A stretch of 5,697 bases of DNA from Chloroflexota bacterium (GCA_016191895.1 JACPVD010000212.1:1-5697); one strand, 5' to 3'; numbered from the stretch's first letter, positions 1-4,969 are shown. Translations and numbers: made by a program. Notes: generated by a model from the sequence alone, not told the origin.

Positions 1-431
1 GGAGATTTGAGAGGATAGGAACTGAGAATCGCTTCCCCTTCCTCGAAGCGGATGGCATTGTGATTGCCGTTGGCGCGCAAGTACGCGTAATTCATCCCAA
101 CCCGCTCGGCCAGATACTTCGCGCTGTACCCGGTCTCATCTGTCCACGGAACCTCCTGCAACAGAACGATGTCCGCGTCCAATCGCAGGATCTCGGCAGC
201 GATTAAGTCCAATCGTTGGGAGAGCGAGTCGTAGCGCGGGAAGTCGTGCAACACGTTGAGGGACACGATGCGCAAGAGGCCGTCATCCTCCGACTTGGCG
301 TCCGCGCATCCCTGCAAACAACCTTCCACTTTATCGCCGGGTTTGCTGACATGGGGAATCCATAGAACAAACCCGACAATCACAAAGCAGAGAATCAACC
401 AACCAGAGCGGCGGGGGTGTTTCTGATTCAT
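1..431 (-). CDS. Membrane-anchored endonuclease/exonuclease/phosphatase-family protein, C-terminus outside window
   Basis: The first 143 residues are visible and the gene runs off the left edge. Residues 1-10 are basic (MNQKHPRRSG). Residues 11-27 form a hydrophobic stretch (WLILCFVIVGFVLWIPH) that reads as a signal anchor or uncleaved signal peptide, so the catalytic domain is probably extracytoplasmic. From about residue 53 the sequence matches the N-terminus of the EEP (DNase I-like) fold: RIVSLNV with the conserved Asn59, then DIVLLQEV with the metal-binding Glu93, then GEAILSSYPL at 132-141. The substrate cannot be told; members of this family cut nucleic acids, sphingomyelin or inositol phosphates. 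The only start in this frame near the domain is ATG at 431. It has no SD site and lies 19 nt after the thioesterase stop, so reinitiation or coupling is likely. Cys38 and Cys42 between anchor and domain are unexplained. The fold is a confident call; the specific activity is not. Confidence 0.85.
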   Translation of the reverse strand, partial: MNQKHPRRSGWLILCFVIVGFVLWIPHVSKPGDKVEGCLQGCADAKSEDDGLLRIVSLNVLHDFPRYDSLSQRLDLIAAEILRLDADIVLLQEVPWTDETGYSAKYLAERVGMNYAYLRANGNHNAIRFEEGEAILSSYPLKS

Positions 432-450
432 CGCAAGCGCGTTTGCCGAT

Positions 451-885
451 TCATTTGTATCCGATCTCTTCCGAAAGCGAAGTGGAGCTGGGCATAAAGG
501 TCCCGCTCCCACGCCCCACTTCTTTTCCATTCGAATCGTGGATCACGGATTCGGCGATGATCAATCGCTGGGAAGCCTGGACTACTTTTCCCGTCGCGGT
601 CATCACACCCTTTGAAACGGGACGTATGAAATACAGATTGTACGAAACGGTCAGGACAAACACATCCTCCACATGCGAATTGGCGGCAAAGAACGAGGAA
701 TCATCCAGCAGTTTGAAATAGACTACGCCATGCACCGCCCCGGCCGCATGGAAGAATTCAGGGCGCACCTGGATACTCACCTGCGCCTCGCCGCGGCTGA
801 TATGGATGGTCGGCGCGTAATATTCATTGACCGGCGCGGCCAGATACATGCATTCCAACTTTCGAAAATGCTCTTCGCGGTTCAT
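451..885 (-). CDS. PaaI-type hotdog-fold thioesterase
   Basis: This 144-residue protein is of normal length for a single hotdog-fold (4HBT/PaaI-type) acyl-CoA thioesterase, a cytoplasmic enzyme that hydrolyses acyl-CoA thioesters and usually works as a dimer or tetramer. The signature is HGVVYFKLLDDSSFFAANS at residues 52-70, where the HG turn and an Asp (61 or 62) on the long helix are the expected active-site elements. Later strands (VSYNLYFIRPV, then TATGKVVQASQRLIIAES, then GKEVGRGSGTF) follow the family pattern. The acyl substrate is not predictable. ATG at 885 is preceded by an SD-like GGGAGA (894-899, read on the minus strand) at a good distance. That site lies inside the RNase HI remnant, whose TGA overlaps this ATG as ATGA. 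Translation may therefore be coupled to upstream reading. The EEP gene follows 19 nt downstream. Confidence 0.88.
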   Translation of the reverse strand: MNREEHFRKLECMYLAAPVNEYYAPTIHISRGEAQVSIQVRPEFFHAAGAVHGVVYFKLLDDSSFFAANSHVEDVFVLTVSYNLYFIRPVSKGVMTATGKVVQASQRLIIAESVIHDSNGKEVGRGSGTFMPSSTSLSEEIGYK

Positions 886-947
886 AGTTGTTTTCTCCCA
901 AAATCCACAGGGATTTCACCCCAGGCCTCGGTGTTCCATTTCAAAAC
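882..947 (-). pseudogene. C-terminal remnant of a second ribonuclease HI gene
   Basis: Reading the minus strand from 947 to the TGA at 882-884 gives 21 sense codons. The core, LKWNTEAWGEIPVDFGRK (944-891), matches the last 18 residues of the intact ribonuclease HI at 2366-2983 (LKWDTEAWGENPADFGRK) at 15 of 18 positions without gaps. The remnant then has two extra residues (QL) before its stop. By hand count 41 of 54 bases match, and most differences within conserved codons are at third positions, so the fragment came from a once-functional, diverged gene and not from a recent copy. Similarity fades at about 947, shortly after the HEPN gene ends at 971, and no start or catalytic core remains. 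It keeps the last active-site Asp region (VDFGRK). It now supplies the SD site of the thioesterase and overlaps its start by 4 nt. Confidence 0.8.
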
Positions 948-970
948 TATCACCGAGATTGTGATTCCAA

Positions 971-1339
971 TTATTCCTTCACAGCCCTCATGAATTCTTC
1001 CGCCCATTGAAAGGATTCGAGCGCATCCTCATCGGTCATATTCCTGCCTCTGCCGTAATGACGCTCTTCGCTGCGATCCTCTGCTTGAATCAAACATCGG
1101 TGAAATTTTGGGTCCAGCAAACCCGTTTTTGAAAATTCCTTTCCATACGCGGCAATGACGGCGGAATGGCTCGAAAATTTCATTCTCTTGGAAAGCAACA
1201 GGGCTTCCGCCAAATAAAACATGGTGTAATACGGTTGGGCGGCAGAAAACCCGATAAAGCCACTTTCGATCATAACCTTCGCGGCTTCATGGCTTTCCTG
1301 CGCATAATTGAGGATCTCCCGGATTTCCGTTGTAATCAT
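971..1339 (-). CDS. HEPN-domain protein of a nucleotidyltransferase-HEPN pair, candidate RNase toxin
   Basis: This is a 122-residue all-helical protein of the HEPN type (closest in look to the UPF0332-like group). Residues 31-49 (FSAAQPYYTMFYLAEALLL) form the typical second helix with paired Tyr and small residues. Residues 89-95 read RSEERHY, an R-x4-H-Y arrangement corresponding to the RNase motif that many HEPN toxins use. The C-terminal helix (DALESFQWAEEFMRAV) closes the fold. The gene overlaps the nucleotidyltransferase gene by ATGA (1336-1339) and has its own SD, GAGGGGA, seven nt before the ATG, so the pair is tightly co-translated. In known MNT/HEPN systems the HEPN partner cleaves RNA and the nucleotidyltransferase neutralises it by AMP transfer to Tyr; Tyr95 is the obvious candidate here. 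A non-toxic antibiotic-resistance-like or regulatory role remains possible. Confidence 0.87.
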   Translation of the reverse strand: MITTEIREILNYAQESHEAAKVMIESGFIGFSAAQPYYTMFYLAEALLLSKRMKFSSHSAVIAAYGKEFSKTGLLDPKFHRCLIQAEDRSEERHYGRGRNMTDEDALESFQWAEEFMRAVKE

Positions 1340-1659
1340 ATTACCATCCCCTCTTCACGAATGTTCAGAAACAGCGGCATTCCACTCAGGGCATATTCCC
1401 CGGCGGAGGCGAACTTGCGGGAAATCACGACATCATATTTCAAACAGAGGGAGGCCACGAAATCTATCGAGCGTTTTTGAACTCCCCTGTAATTGAATTC
1501 CCCATTCAATACGATCATCACGTCAATATCCGAATCGGGCGGGTGCGCGTCGCCGCGCGCATAGGAGCCGAAAAGGATCACGGTCTTCAACCGCTCGCCG
1601 TAAATCTTTTCAAGTCCCTGCTTCAATTCTCGCAGAATATTTTTGATATCGTCCGGCAT
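1336..1659 (-). CDS. Minimal nucleotidyltransferase (MNT), probable antitoxin partner of the HEPN protein
   Basis: This 107-residue protein is a minimal nucleotidyltransferase of the polymerase-beta superfamily. The catalytic signature is intact: GSYARG at residues 31-36, then SDIDV with Asp44 and Asp46 as metal ligands, and a third acidic residue at Asp76 in KYDVVIS. In MNT/HEPN toxin-antitoxin systems this enzyme transfers AMP (or other nucleotides) to a Tyr on the HEPN toxin and silences it. All three acidic residues are present, so the enzyme is predicted to be active. The start is set at ATG 1659, which has GCGGGTG about 5 nt upstream. A GTG at 1665 in the same frame would add two residues, but the same site would then overlap or abut that codon. 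The gene begins 33 nt after the XRE antitoxin ends and overlaps the HEPN gene by 4 nt, so all four genes may share one transcript. Confidence 0.9.
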   Translation of the reverse strand: MPDDIKNILRELKQGLEKIYGERLKTVILFGSYARGDAHPPDSDIDVMIVLNGEFNYRGVQKRSIDFVASLCLKYDVVISRKFASAGEYALSGMPLFLNIREEGMVI

Positions 1660-1692
1660 GGTCACACCCGCTTTTATGGAACGGGGTGATTT

Positions 1693-1971
1693 TCAGGCCG
1701 CGAGCCTAATGGACAAGTTCGCGCCCACCGCTTTGGCATAACGCCGCAACGTGGAGAGGCGGACATCATCGGCGTGGTTTTCGATTCGGGAAATGGCAGA
1801 TTTTCGAGTCCGCAGTTTCTTCTCTCCCTGTTCCTGCGTCATGCCTGCCGCTTCGCGCGCCTGGCGTAAAACGACGCCGATCTTGAAGTCGGCATATCCA
1901 ATTTCAAATCCTTCGGCAAATTCCTTGTCGCGTTTGGAACGCGCTTCGATATATTTTTGTACGTCGCTCAT
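1693..1971 (-). CDS. HigA-like XRE-family antitoxin
   Basis: This 92-residue protein has an N-terminal helical arm (residues 1-28, rich in charge) followed by an XRE/Cro-type helix-turn-helix from about residue 31. LRQAREAAGMTQEQ (35-48) is the first pair of helices, and RKSAISRIEN (56-65) is the recognition helix and following turn. STLRRYAKAVGANLSIRL (73-90) completes the five-helix domain. It follows a RelE/HigB-type toxin gene, the toxin-first order typical of HigBA pairs, so its role should be to bind the toxin and repress the shared promoter. The start is chosen by the ribosome binding site: AAGGAG (1978-1983) touches an ATG at 1977 but sits 6 nt before the in-frame ATG at 1971, which makes the latter the likely start. 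It begins 2 nt after the toxin stop codon. Confidence 0.9.
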   Translation of the reverse strand: MSDVQKYIEARSKRDKEFAEGFEIGYADFKIGVVLRQAREAAGMTQEQGEKKLRTRKSAISRIENHADDVRLSTLRRYAKAVGANLSIRLAA

Positions 1972-1973
1972 GG

Positions 1974-2321
1974 TCATCTCCTTCTTGATAAATGATCCGC
2001 TTTACGTTGGAGGGCGAACGCGATTTCCTGCGGGGGAGTTTTACGGGTCTTCTTGGCAAAGCCACTCACTAGGATCAACAAAGCGCCATGTTCAAAGAAA
2101 CCAAGCAGGCGAAAAATATCACCGCCAAACTGCACGCGTACTTCCCAGATGTCTTCTGTGTCCTCAAGTTTCTTGAAATACTGGCGTGGAACCATGTTCA
2201 ATTCCTCAACCAACTTGAGAACCCAAAGCGCTTTTTGGGCTTGCTTTCCAGTCAGTGAGTCGAGAAACTCTTGGACAGGACAATGACCTGTGCGAGTCCG
2301 ATAAAACTCAATTGTCCGCAT
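1974..2321 (-). CDS. RelE/HigB-type toxin (phage Gp49-like family)
   Basis: This 115-residue basic protein fits the HigB/Gp49-like branch of the RelE superfamily: ribosome-dependent mRNA interferases held inactive by a cognate antitoxin. Visible family marks are QEFLDSL near residues 17-23, FKKLEDTEDIWEVRVQFGGD (49-68) with the conserved Lys-Leu and Trp-Glu-x-Arg, FRLLGFF with Arg71, and VSGFAKKTRKTPPQEIAFAL (85-104), the Phe-x-Lys-Lys-Thr segment typical of the group. The gene overlaps or nearly touches its XRE antitoxin. No SD precedes the ATG at 2321. Instead a candidate extended -10 ends only 6 nt upstream, so a leaderless message is plausible. A palindromic operator candidate lies within the promoter. 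The gene starts about 45 nt after the ribonuclease HI stop. The family assignment is strong; target specificity is unknown. Confidence 0.9.
   Translation of the reverse strand: MRTIEFYRTRTGHCPVQEFLDSLTGKQAQKALWVLKLVEELNMVPRQYFKKLEDTEDIWEVRVQFGGDIFRLLGFFEHGALLILVSGFAKKTRKTPPQEIAFALQRKADHLSRRR
1978..1983 (-). promoter_or_regulatory. Ribosome binding site deciding the antitoxin start
   Basis: AAGGAG on the minus strand lies inside the last codons of the toxin gene. The adjacent ATG (1977) has no spacer, while the in-frame ATG at 1971 has the usual 6 nt. This favours the shorter antitoxin and independent ribosome loading at the toxin-antitoxin junction. Confidence 0.75.
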
Positions 2322-2327
2322 GCGGCG

Positions 2328-2356
2328 ATGTTATCACATATGTGAACACGCTGCAA
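2328..2356 (-). promoter_or_regulatory. Candidate promoter of the toxin-antitoxin operon
   Basis: On the minus strand a -35-like TTGCAG (2351-2356) is followed after 17 nt by TAACAT (2328-2333). The -10 box is preceded by TG one base away (TGA-TAACAT), an extended -10 that could compensate for the weak -35. The toxin ATG begins 6 nt after the -10 box, so transcription would start at or next to the start codon, which suits the lack of an SD site. The assignment rests on motif spacing only. Confidence 0.5.
2334..2345. promoter_or_regulatory. 12-bp perfect palindrome, candidate antitoxin operator
   Basis: TCACATATGTGA is a perfect palindrome that occupies most of the 17-nt spacer between the proposed -35 and -10 boxes. 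Further outward, GT and AC at 2330-2331 and 2348-2349 extend the symmetry to 20 bp with two mismatched pairs. A dimeric XRE protein bound here would cover the promoter, the expected arrangement for toxin-antitoxin autorepression. Binding by the neighbouring antitoxin is inferred. Confidence 0.6.
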
Positions 2357-2365
2357 TATTCTCCC

Positions 2366-2983
2366 TCATTTCCTCCCAAAATCGGCGGGATTCTCGCCCC
2401 ACGCTTCGGTATCCCATTTTAAGATTCTAAAGGTTTTGGAAACCCTTAGGGTCTGCTCCGCGCGCGCGACGAAATCAAACAACATTTTATTCGACGGCAA
2501 GCGTTCCAGCTTCGTGTTGCACTTCCCCGCCTTCACCCACGCGATGGCGGTATCTGAATCCGAGTAGATCGGAATGTTCATCTTCTTCGTGATGAGCCAG
2601 TCCATTGCAAGGACGATGGCGAGGAACTCGCCGACGTTGTTCGTCCCGTCCGCGAAGGGACCGGCGCGGAAGACCTGCTCACCCGTCCCGGTCAGCACGC
2701 CGCGATATTCCAGTCTGCCAGGCGAGCCGTCGCAGGCCGCGTCCACACAAATCGAGGGGATGACCGGTGGGTTCGGGGCGAACAGCCATTTCTGCGAGGA
2801 GGCGGGCTTGCCCTTGTAGTCCGCGTACGAGGCGGCAAAAGCGCGCTCGGCTTCGGCGCGCGACCCGAAGGCTTTGTACTCTGCATCCACGAATCCTTTC
2901 ACCTGAATCTCGCACTCCGCCCACGAGTCAAAGATGCCCTTCTTGCGGCCTTTCCAAACCACGTAGAATTTTTGCTTCGGCAT
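2366..2983 (-). CDS. Ribonuclease HI with N-terminal viroplasmin-like hybrid-binding domain
   Basis: This 205-residue protein degrades the RNA strand of RNA-DNA hybrids in the cytoplasm. Residues 1-50 form the small domain found in eukaryotic-type RNase H1 and caulimovirus viroplasmin (FYVVWKGRKKGIFDSWAECE, then VKGFVDAEYKAFGSRAEAERAF), which binds RNA-DNA hybrids. The RNase H domain follows from about residue 75 with all four catalytic acids in place: Asp81 (CVDAACDG), Glu119 (NNVGEFLAI), Asp142 (YSDSDTA) and Asp201 (ENPADFGRK). ATG at 2983 is the only start that includes the whole N-terminal domain; the nearest SD-like GGAG lies about 12 nt away, which is long. The gene is set off from the MerR gene by a hairpin terminator, and the toxin-antitoxin operon starts about 45 nt downstream with no terminator between. 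Its last 18 codons recur, diverged, at 891-944. Confidence 0.93.
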   Translation of the reverse strand: MPKQKFYVVWKGRKKGIFDSWAECEIQVKGFVDAEYKAFGSRAEAERAFAASYADYKGKPASSQKWLFAPNPPVIPSICVDAACDGSPGRLEYRGVLTGTGEQVFRAGPFADGTNNVGEFLAIVLAMDWLITKKMNIPIYSDSDTAIAWVKAGKCNTKLERLPSNKMLFDFVARAEQTLRVSKTFRILKWDTEAWGENPADFGRK

Positions 2984-3009
2984 GCGTGAATTTTACTCCG
3001 CGCCAAACA

Positions 3010-3042
3010 AATTGCCTGCGGGGAAATTTCACGCAGGCAATT
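3010..3042 (-). terminator. Intrinsic terminator downstream of the MerR gene
   Basis: Two 11-nt arms, AATTGCCTGCG (3010-3020) and its exact complement (3032-3042), enclose an 11-nt loop. On the minus strand the stem is followed by TGTTTGG and is itself T-rich at its base, a weak U-tract. It sits 26 nt past the stop codon of the MerR-family gene and before the ribonuclease HI start, so it most likely ends the regulator transcript. The plus-strand side lacks a T-run. Confidence 0.65.
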
Positions 3043-3067
3043 CTGCTTCCTGCTCACATGGTTCGCC

Positions 3068-3529
3068 TTAATTCTCGCAAGTGCAGTTGGGATCCCCACA
3101 GTCATGTTTCAAAGCTACGACTGGCTTCAAATCCGCGGGATGGCAGGCTTTCCCGTGGCTGTTGATACATAATGCAAGGTCCTCACACGTACAATCCATC
3201 CCGCCTTCGATCAGATATTTCAACGCCACCGCCCTCTGGATCGCCGCTTCAATCTCCGGTAGTTTTTTCTTGGCCAGGCTTCGCCAGCGTTTGGAGGGGG
3301 AAGCCCCTTTGGGAAATCCATCCAGCAGCACCTTGATCTCAGCCAGGGAAAAACCCATTTGCCGCGCCACCTGGATCACTTTGAGCCGATCCAGGACTAC
3401 GGCATCGTAACGACGCCAGCCGCTTTGGCGCGGCGGCGGTTGAAGAAGGCCGACACTTTCATAAAAACGGATGGCGGAGGTGCGCAAGCCGACCTCTTTC
3501 GCCAGTTCGCCGATGTTCAAAGCAACCAT
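3068..3529 (-). CDS. MerR-family transcriptional regulator with Cys-rich C-terminus
   Basis: This 153-residue protein has the MerR layout. A winged helix-turn-helix spans residues 4-71: LNIGELAKEVGLRTSAIRFY at 4-23, then the SGWRRYDAVVLDRL wing and helix, then RQMGFSLAEIKVLL. A dimerisation helix follows at about 80-110. The C-terminal effector region holds seven cysteines (113, 115, 121, 129, 144, 149, 151) plus His125, His130 and His142, arranged as CTCEDLALC and, at the extreme end, CGDPNCTCEN. This suggests a metal or thiol/redox sensor. The spacing resembles neither the SoxR iron-sulphur cluster (CxxCxC) nor the compact ZntR/CueR sites exactly. ATG at 3529 has a strong SD (GGAGG, 3535-3539) 5 nt away. 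The gene is divergent from the SRPBCC-hydrolase pair, and the shared region has a MerR-type promoter, so it probably controls those genes. Confidence 0.92.
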   Translation of the reverse strand: MVALNIGELAKEVGLRTSAIRFYESVGLLQPPPRQSGWRRYDAVVLDRLKVIQVARQMGFSLAEIKVLLDGFPKGASPSKRWRSLAKKKLPEIEAAIQRAVALKYLIEGGMDCTCEDLALCINSHGKACHPADLKPVVALKHDCGDPNCTCEN

Positions 3530-3549
3530 TCAGACCTCCAAACTGGGCC

Positions 3550-3580
3550 TTGACTTAAAGCGCACTTGAAATTGTACACT
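3550..3580 (+). promoter_or_regulatory. MerR-type promoter and operator driving the SRPBCC-hydrolase operon
   Basis: TTGACT (3550-3555) and TACACT (3575-3580) are separated by 19 bp, the overlong spacer typical of promoters that MerR-family activators distort into an active form. Within it lies an imperfect 20-bp dyad centred between 3562 and 3563, with half-sites ACTTAAAG and CTTGAAAT (7 of 10 base pairs matched). The layout is reminiscent of the soxS operator as remembered (half-sites CTCAAG/CTTGAG). A wider pair, CTTGAC (3549-3554) and GTCAAG (3583-3588), is also an exact inverted repeat. Transcription would begin near 3587, leaving a leader of about 44 nt before the SRPBCC start. Confidence 0.7.
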
Positions 3581-3599
3581 ATGTCAAGAATTCGGACAA
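3571..3599 (-). promoter_or_regulatory. Candidate promoter of the MerR gene, overlapping the divergent promoter
   Basis: On the minus strand TACAAT (3571-3576) lies 17 nt after TTGTCC (3594-3599). The -10 box matches the consensus at five of six bases and overlaps the plus-strand -10 box. Activator bound to the dyad would therefore also sit on this promoter's start region, giving autorepression. A perfect TTGACA (3582-3587) is nearby but has no matching -10 at normal spacing. Confidence 0.45.
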
Positions 3600-3630
3600 T
3601 ATTTCACCAAATTCAAAAGGAGTGTGTAAA

Positions 3631-4071
3631 ATGATTGATTACCAGACTGAAGTTATCGTTAACCGTCCGATCGAAGATGTCTTCCGCTTCGCTAAGGATG
3701 TGAGCCGCTTCGACGACTGGACCGACATGACCGGCACGCATCTCGTTTCGAACAGCGGCCTGGGACTCGGCTCCCAAATCGAGACAACGCTTAAACTCGG
3801 CCCCTCGAAACAGAAGCTGATCTTCGAGGTGTCTGCCTACGAGGAAAACCACCGCCTCGGCTGGAAGACCGCCTCCAAAGGACCGTTGGAGTGGGACGCA
3901 GATTACATTTTCGAGCCCCAAGGCAGTAATGCCACGCGCGTCGTCAGCGCCGGCCAAATCCGCCTAAACGGAATCCTGAAACTGTCCGAGCCCCTGATGG
4001 CGGGCGAGATCCGCAGCGGTGAAGCCAAGGAATTGGTCAAGTTCAAAGAACTGCTCGAAATGAACAAGTAG
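3631..4071 (+). CDS. SRPBCC (START/Bet v 1-like) family protein
   Basis: This 146-residue protein has the hallmarks of the SRPBCC helix-grip fold, close in look to the polyketide cyclase/dehydrase-type group. It opens with a first strand (IDYQTEVIVNRPIEDVFRFA, 2-21) followed by DVSRFDDWTDM, the common start of helix 2. It then has GLGLGSQIETTLKLG (43-57), LIFEVSAYEENHRLGWKT (63-80) and a last strand at about 101-112. The long C-terminal helix holds the KELVKFKELLEMNK tail. Such proteins bind hydrophobic small molecules, and some are enzymes; the ligand cannot be deduced. ATG at 3631 is preceded by AAAAGGAG ending at 3622, 8 nt away. This beats the GTG at 3622, which lies within the SD itself. 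The hydrolase starts 18 nt downstream. Residues 109-146 recur as a diverged fragment at 4973-5089. Confidence 0.88.
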   Translation: MIDYQTEVIVNRPIEDVFRFAKDVSRFDDWTDMTGTHLVSNSGLGLGSQIETTLKLGPSKQKLIFEVSAYEENHRLGWKTASKGPLEWDADYIFEPQGSNATRVVSAGQIRLNGILKLSEPLMAGEIRSGEAKELVKFKELLEMNK

Positions 4072-4089
4072 CAGGAAAGGGTTCATACC

Positions 4090-4950
4090 ATGTCCCATGA
4101 AGAGATCATATCGGTCAACGGCATTGAACTGTTTGTTGTTTCAGAAGGCGAAGGCACGCCGATAGTCCTACTGCACGGAGGCCCGGGACTCGGCCATTCC
4201 TACCTTCATCCGCTTATCGAGGCTTTGGCAGGTAGTTTCCGTGTCATTACCTACGACCAACGCGGCTCTGGACGTTCCAGTGACTTGTCCGAGGATGCCA
4301 TCACAGTGGCTGGACACCTGGATGATCTGGAGGGACTGCGGCGCGTTCTTGGCCTTGAACGCCTGAACCTAGTGGCGCATTCCTTTGGCGTGTATTTTGC
4401 GCTTCTCTACGCGGCCCAACATCCTGACTCGACTGCATCTCTCGTTCTTGCCAATGCCGGTCCACCCTTCGTTCCAGAGATGATAGAGATGCTCGAACGC
4501 GAGTTTGCCCAACGCAGGACCGCACAAGACAGCGCCCGTATGGCCCAGATTCGAGCCTCGGATGGCTTCAAAGCCAGACAGCCAAATGCCGTAGAGGAGT
4601 ACATGCGAATCACATATATGCCCTTCTTCCGGGATCGTGCAACTGCTTCGCAACTCAGCCTGAATTTTACGGAAACGACCGCGCACCACGTGCTCGAGGC
4701 GGAAGAGGCGATGATCCCGCAGGTCTTCGAGATGCGACCCAAAGAGCGCCTAGCGGACATTACCTGCCCGACGCTGGTCGTCCACGCGGAGCACGACGCC
4801 ATCCCGCAGGTATTCTCGGAGCTGCTTGCCATGCAGATCGCCCACGCCGAACTGGTCATCCTCCAGGAAACCGGACACTTCGCCTTCTTCGAAAGCCCGC
4901 AATCTTTCATCGACGCGGTCGCTCCCTTCCTTCGGGAGCACGCACGCTGA
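4090..4950 (+). CDS. Alpha/beta hydrolase, proline iminopeptidase-like
   Basis: This 286-residue protein is a complete alpha/beta-hydrolase fold enzyme. The oxyanion segment is HGGPGLG at residues 29-35, followed by YDQRGSGRSS (55-64), a pairing characteristic of the proline iminopeptidase-like branch. The nucleophile elbow is AHSFG with Ser98. The acid is Asp236 in VVHAEHDAIP, and the base is His263 in ETGHFAFFE. A helical cap lies at about 125-215. There is no signal peptide, so it should be cytoplasmic. Family members include aminopeptidases, epoxide hydrolases and esterases; the elbow is not the GGSWG type of classical iminopeptidases, so substrate is open. AGGAAAGG (4073-4080) serves as SD at 9 nt. 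It is the second gene of an operon with the SRPBCC gene. Its stop is followed almost at once by a remnant of an SRPBCC C-terminus. Confidence 0.93.
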   Translation: MSHEEIISVNGIELFVVSEGEGTPIVLLHGGPGLGHSYLHPLIEALAGSFRVITYDQRGSGRSSDLSEDAITVAGHLDDLEGLRRVLGLERLNLVAHSFGVYFALLYAAQHPDSTASLVLANAGPPFVPEMIEMLEREFAQRRTAQDSARMAQIRASDGFKARQPNAVEEYMRITYMPFFRDRATASQLSLNFTETTAHHVLEAEEAMIPQVFEMRPKERLADITCPTLVVHAEHDAIPQVFSELLAMQIAHAELVILQETGHFAFFESPQSFIDAVAPFLREHAR

Positions 4951-4969
4951 GCCGCGCCTGCTCCTCTTC

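Noticed and set aside
424..450. Short hairpin between the thioesterase and EEP genes
   Set aside because: The seven-base arms contain a mismatch in minus-strand RNA and there is no U-run, so it is too weak to call a terminator or a regulatory element.
443..721. Plus-strand open frame of 92 codons
   Set aside because: It lies antisense to the thioesterase gene, which has clear family motifs. The frame has no domain likeness and no SD site.
673..993. Plus-strand open frame of 106 codons spanning the thioesterase start and the RNase HI remnant
   Set aside because: It is antisense to recognisable coding sequence on the minus strand, and its product has no recognisable features.
1751..2176. Plus-strand open frame of 141 codons across the toxin-antitoxin junction
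   Set aside because: It is the antisense shadow of the RelE/HigB-type toxin and XRE antitoxin, both supported by motifs, ribosome binding site and operon spacing.
882..2422. Calling the toxin-antitoxin block a confirmed integrative element
   Set aside because: No recombinase gene is visible, and the flanking repeats are only about 76% identical, too diverged for a recent site-specific event. It is reported as a hypothesis instead.
3010..3042. Inverted repeat as a CRISPR unit or transposon end
   Set aside because: It occurs once, has no flanking transposase, spacers or target duplication, and its place after a stop codon fits a terminator.
2767..3165. Plus-strand open frame of 132 codons
   Set aside because: It crosses the 5' part of RNase HI, a terminator and the 3' end of the MerR gene. 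The Arg/Ser/Pro-rich product is typical of an out-of-frame reading.
4407..4910. Minus-strand open frame of 167 codons
   Set aside because: It is antisense to the alpha/beta hydrolase, whose catalytic triad is complete. Its Ser/Cys-rich composition looks like a shadow.
4826..4969. Upstream part of the open frame that ends in the SRPBCC tail, as one real 87-residue gene
   Set aside because: Up to 4950 this frame only overlaps the hydrolase coding sequence, and homology to SRPBCC starts at about 4970. Only the tail was kept, as a remnant.
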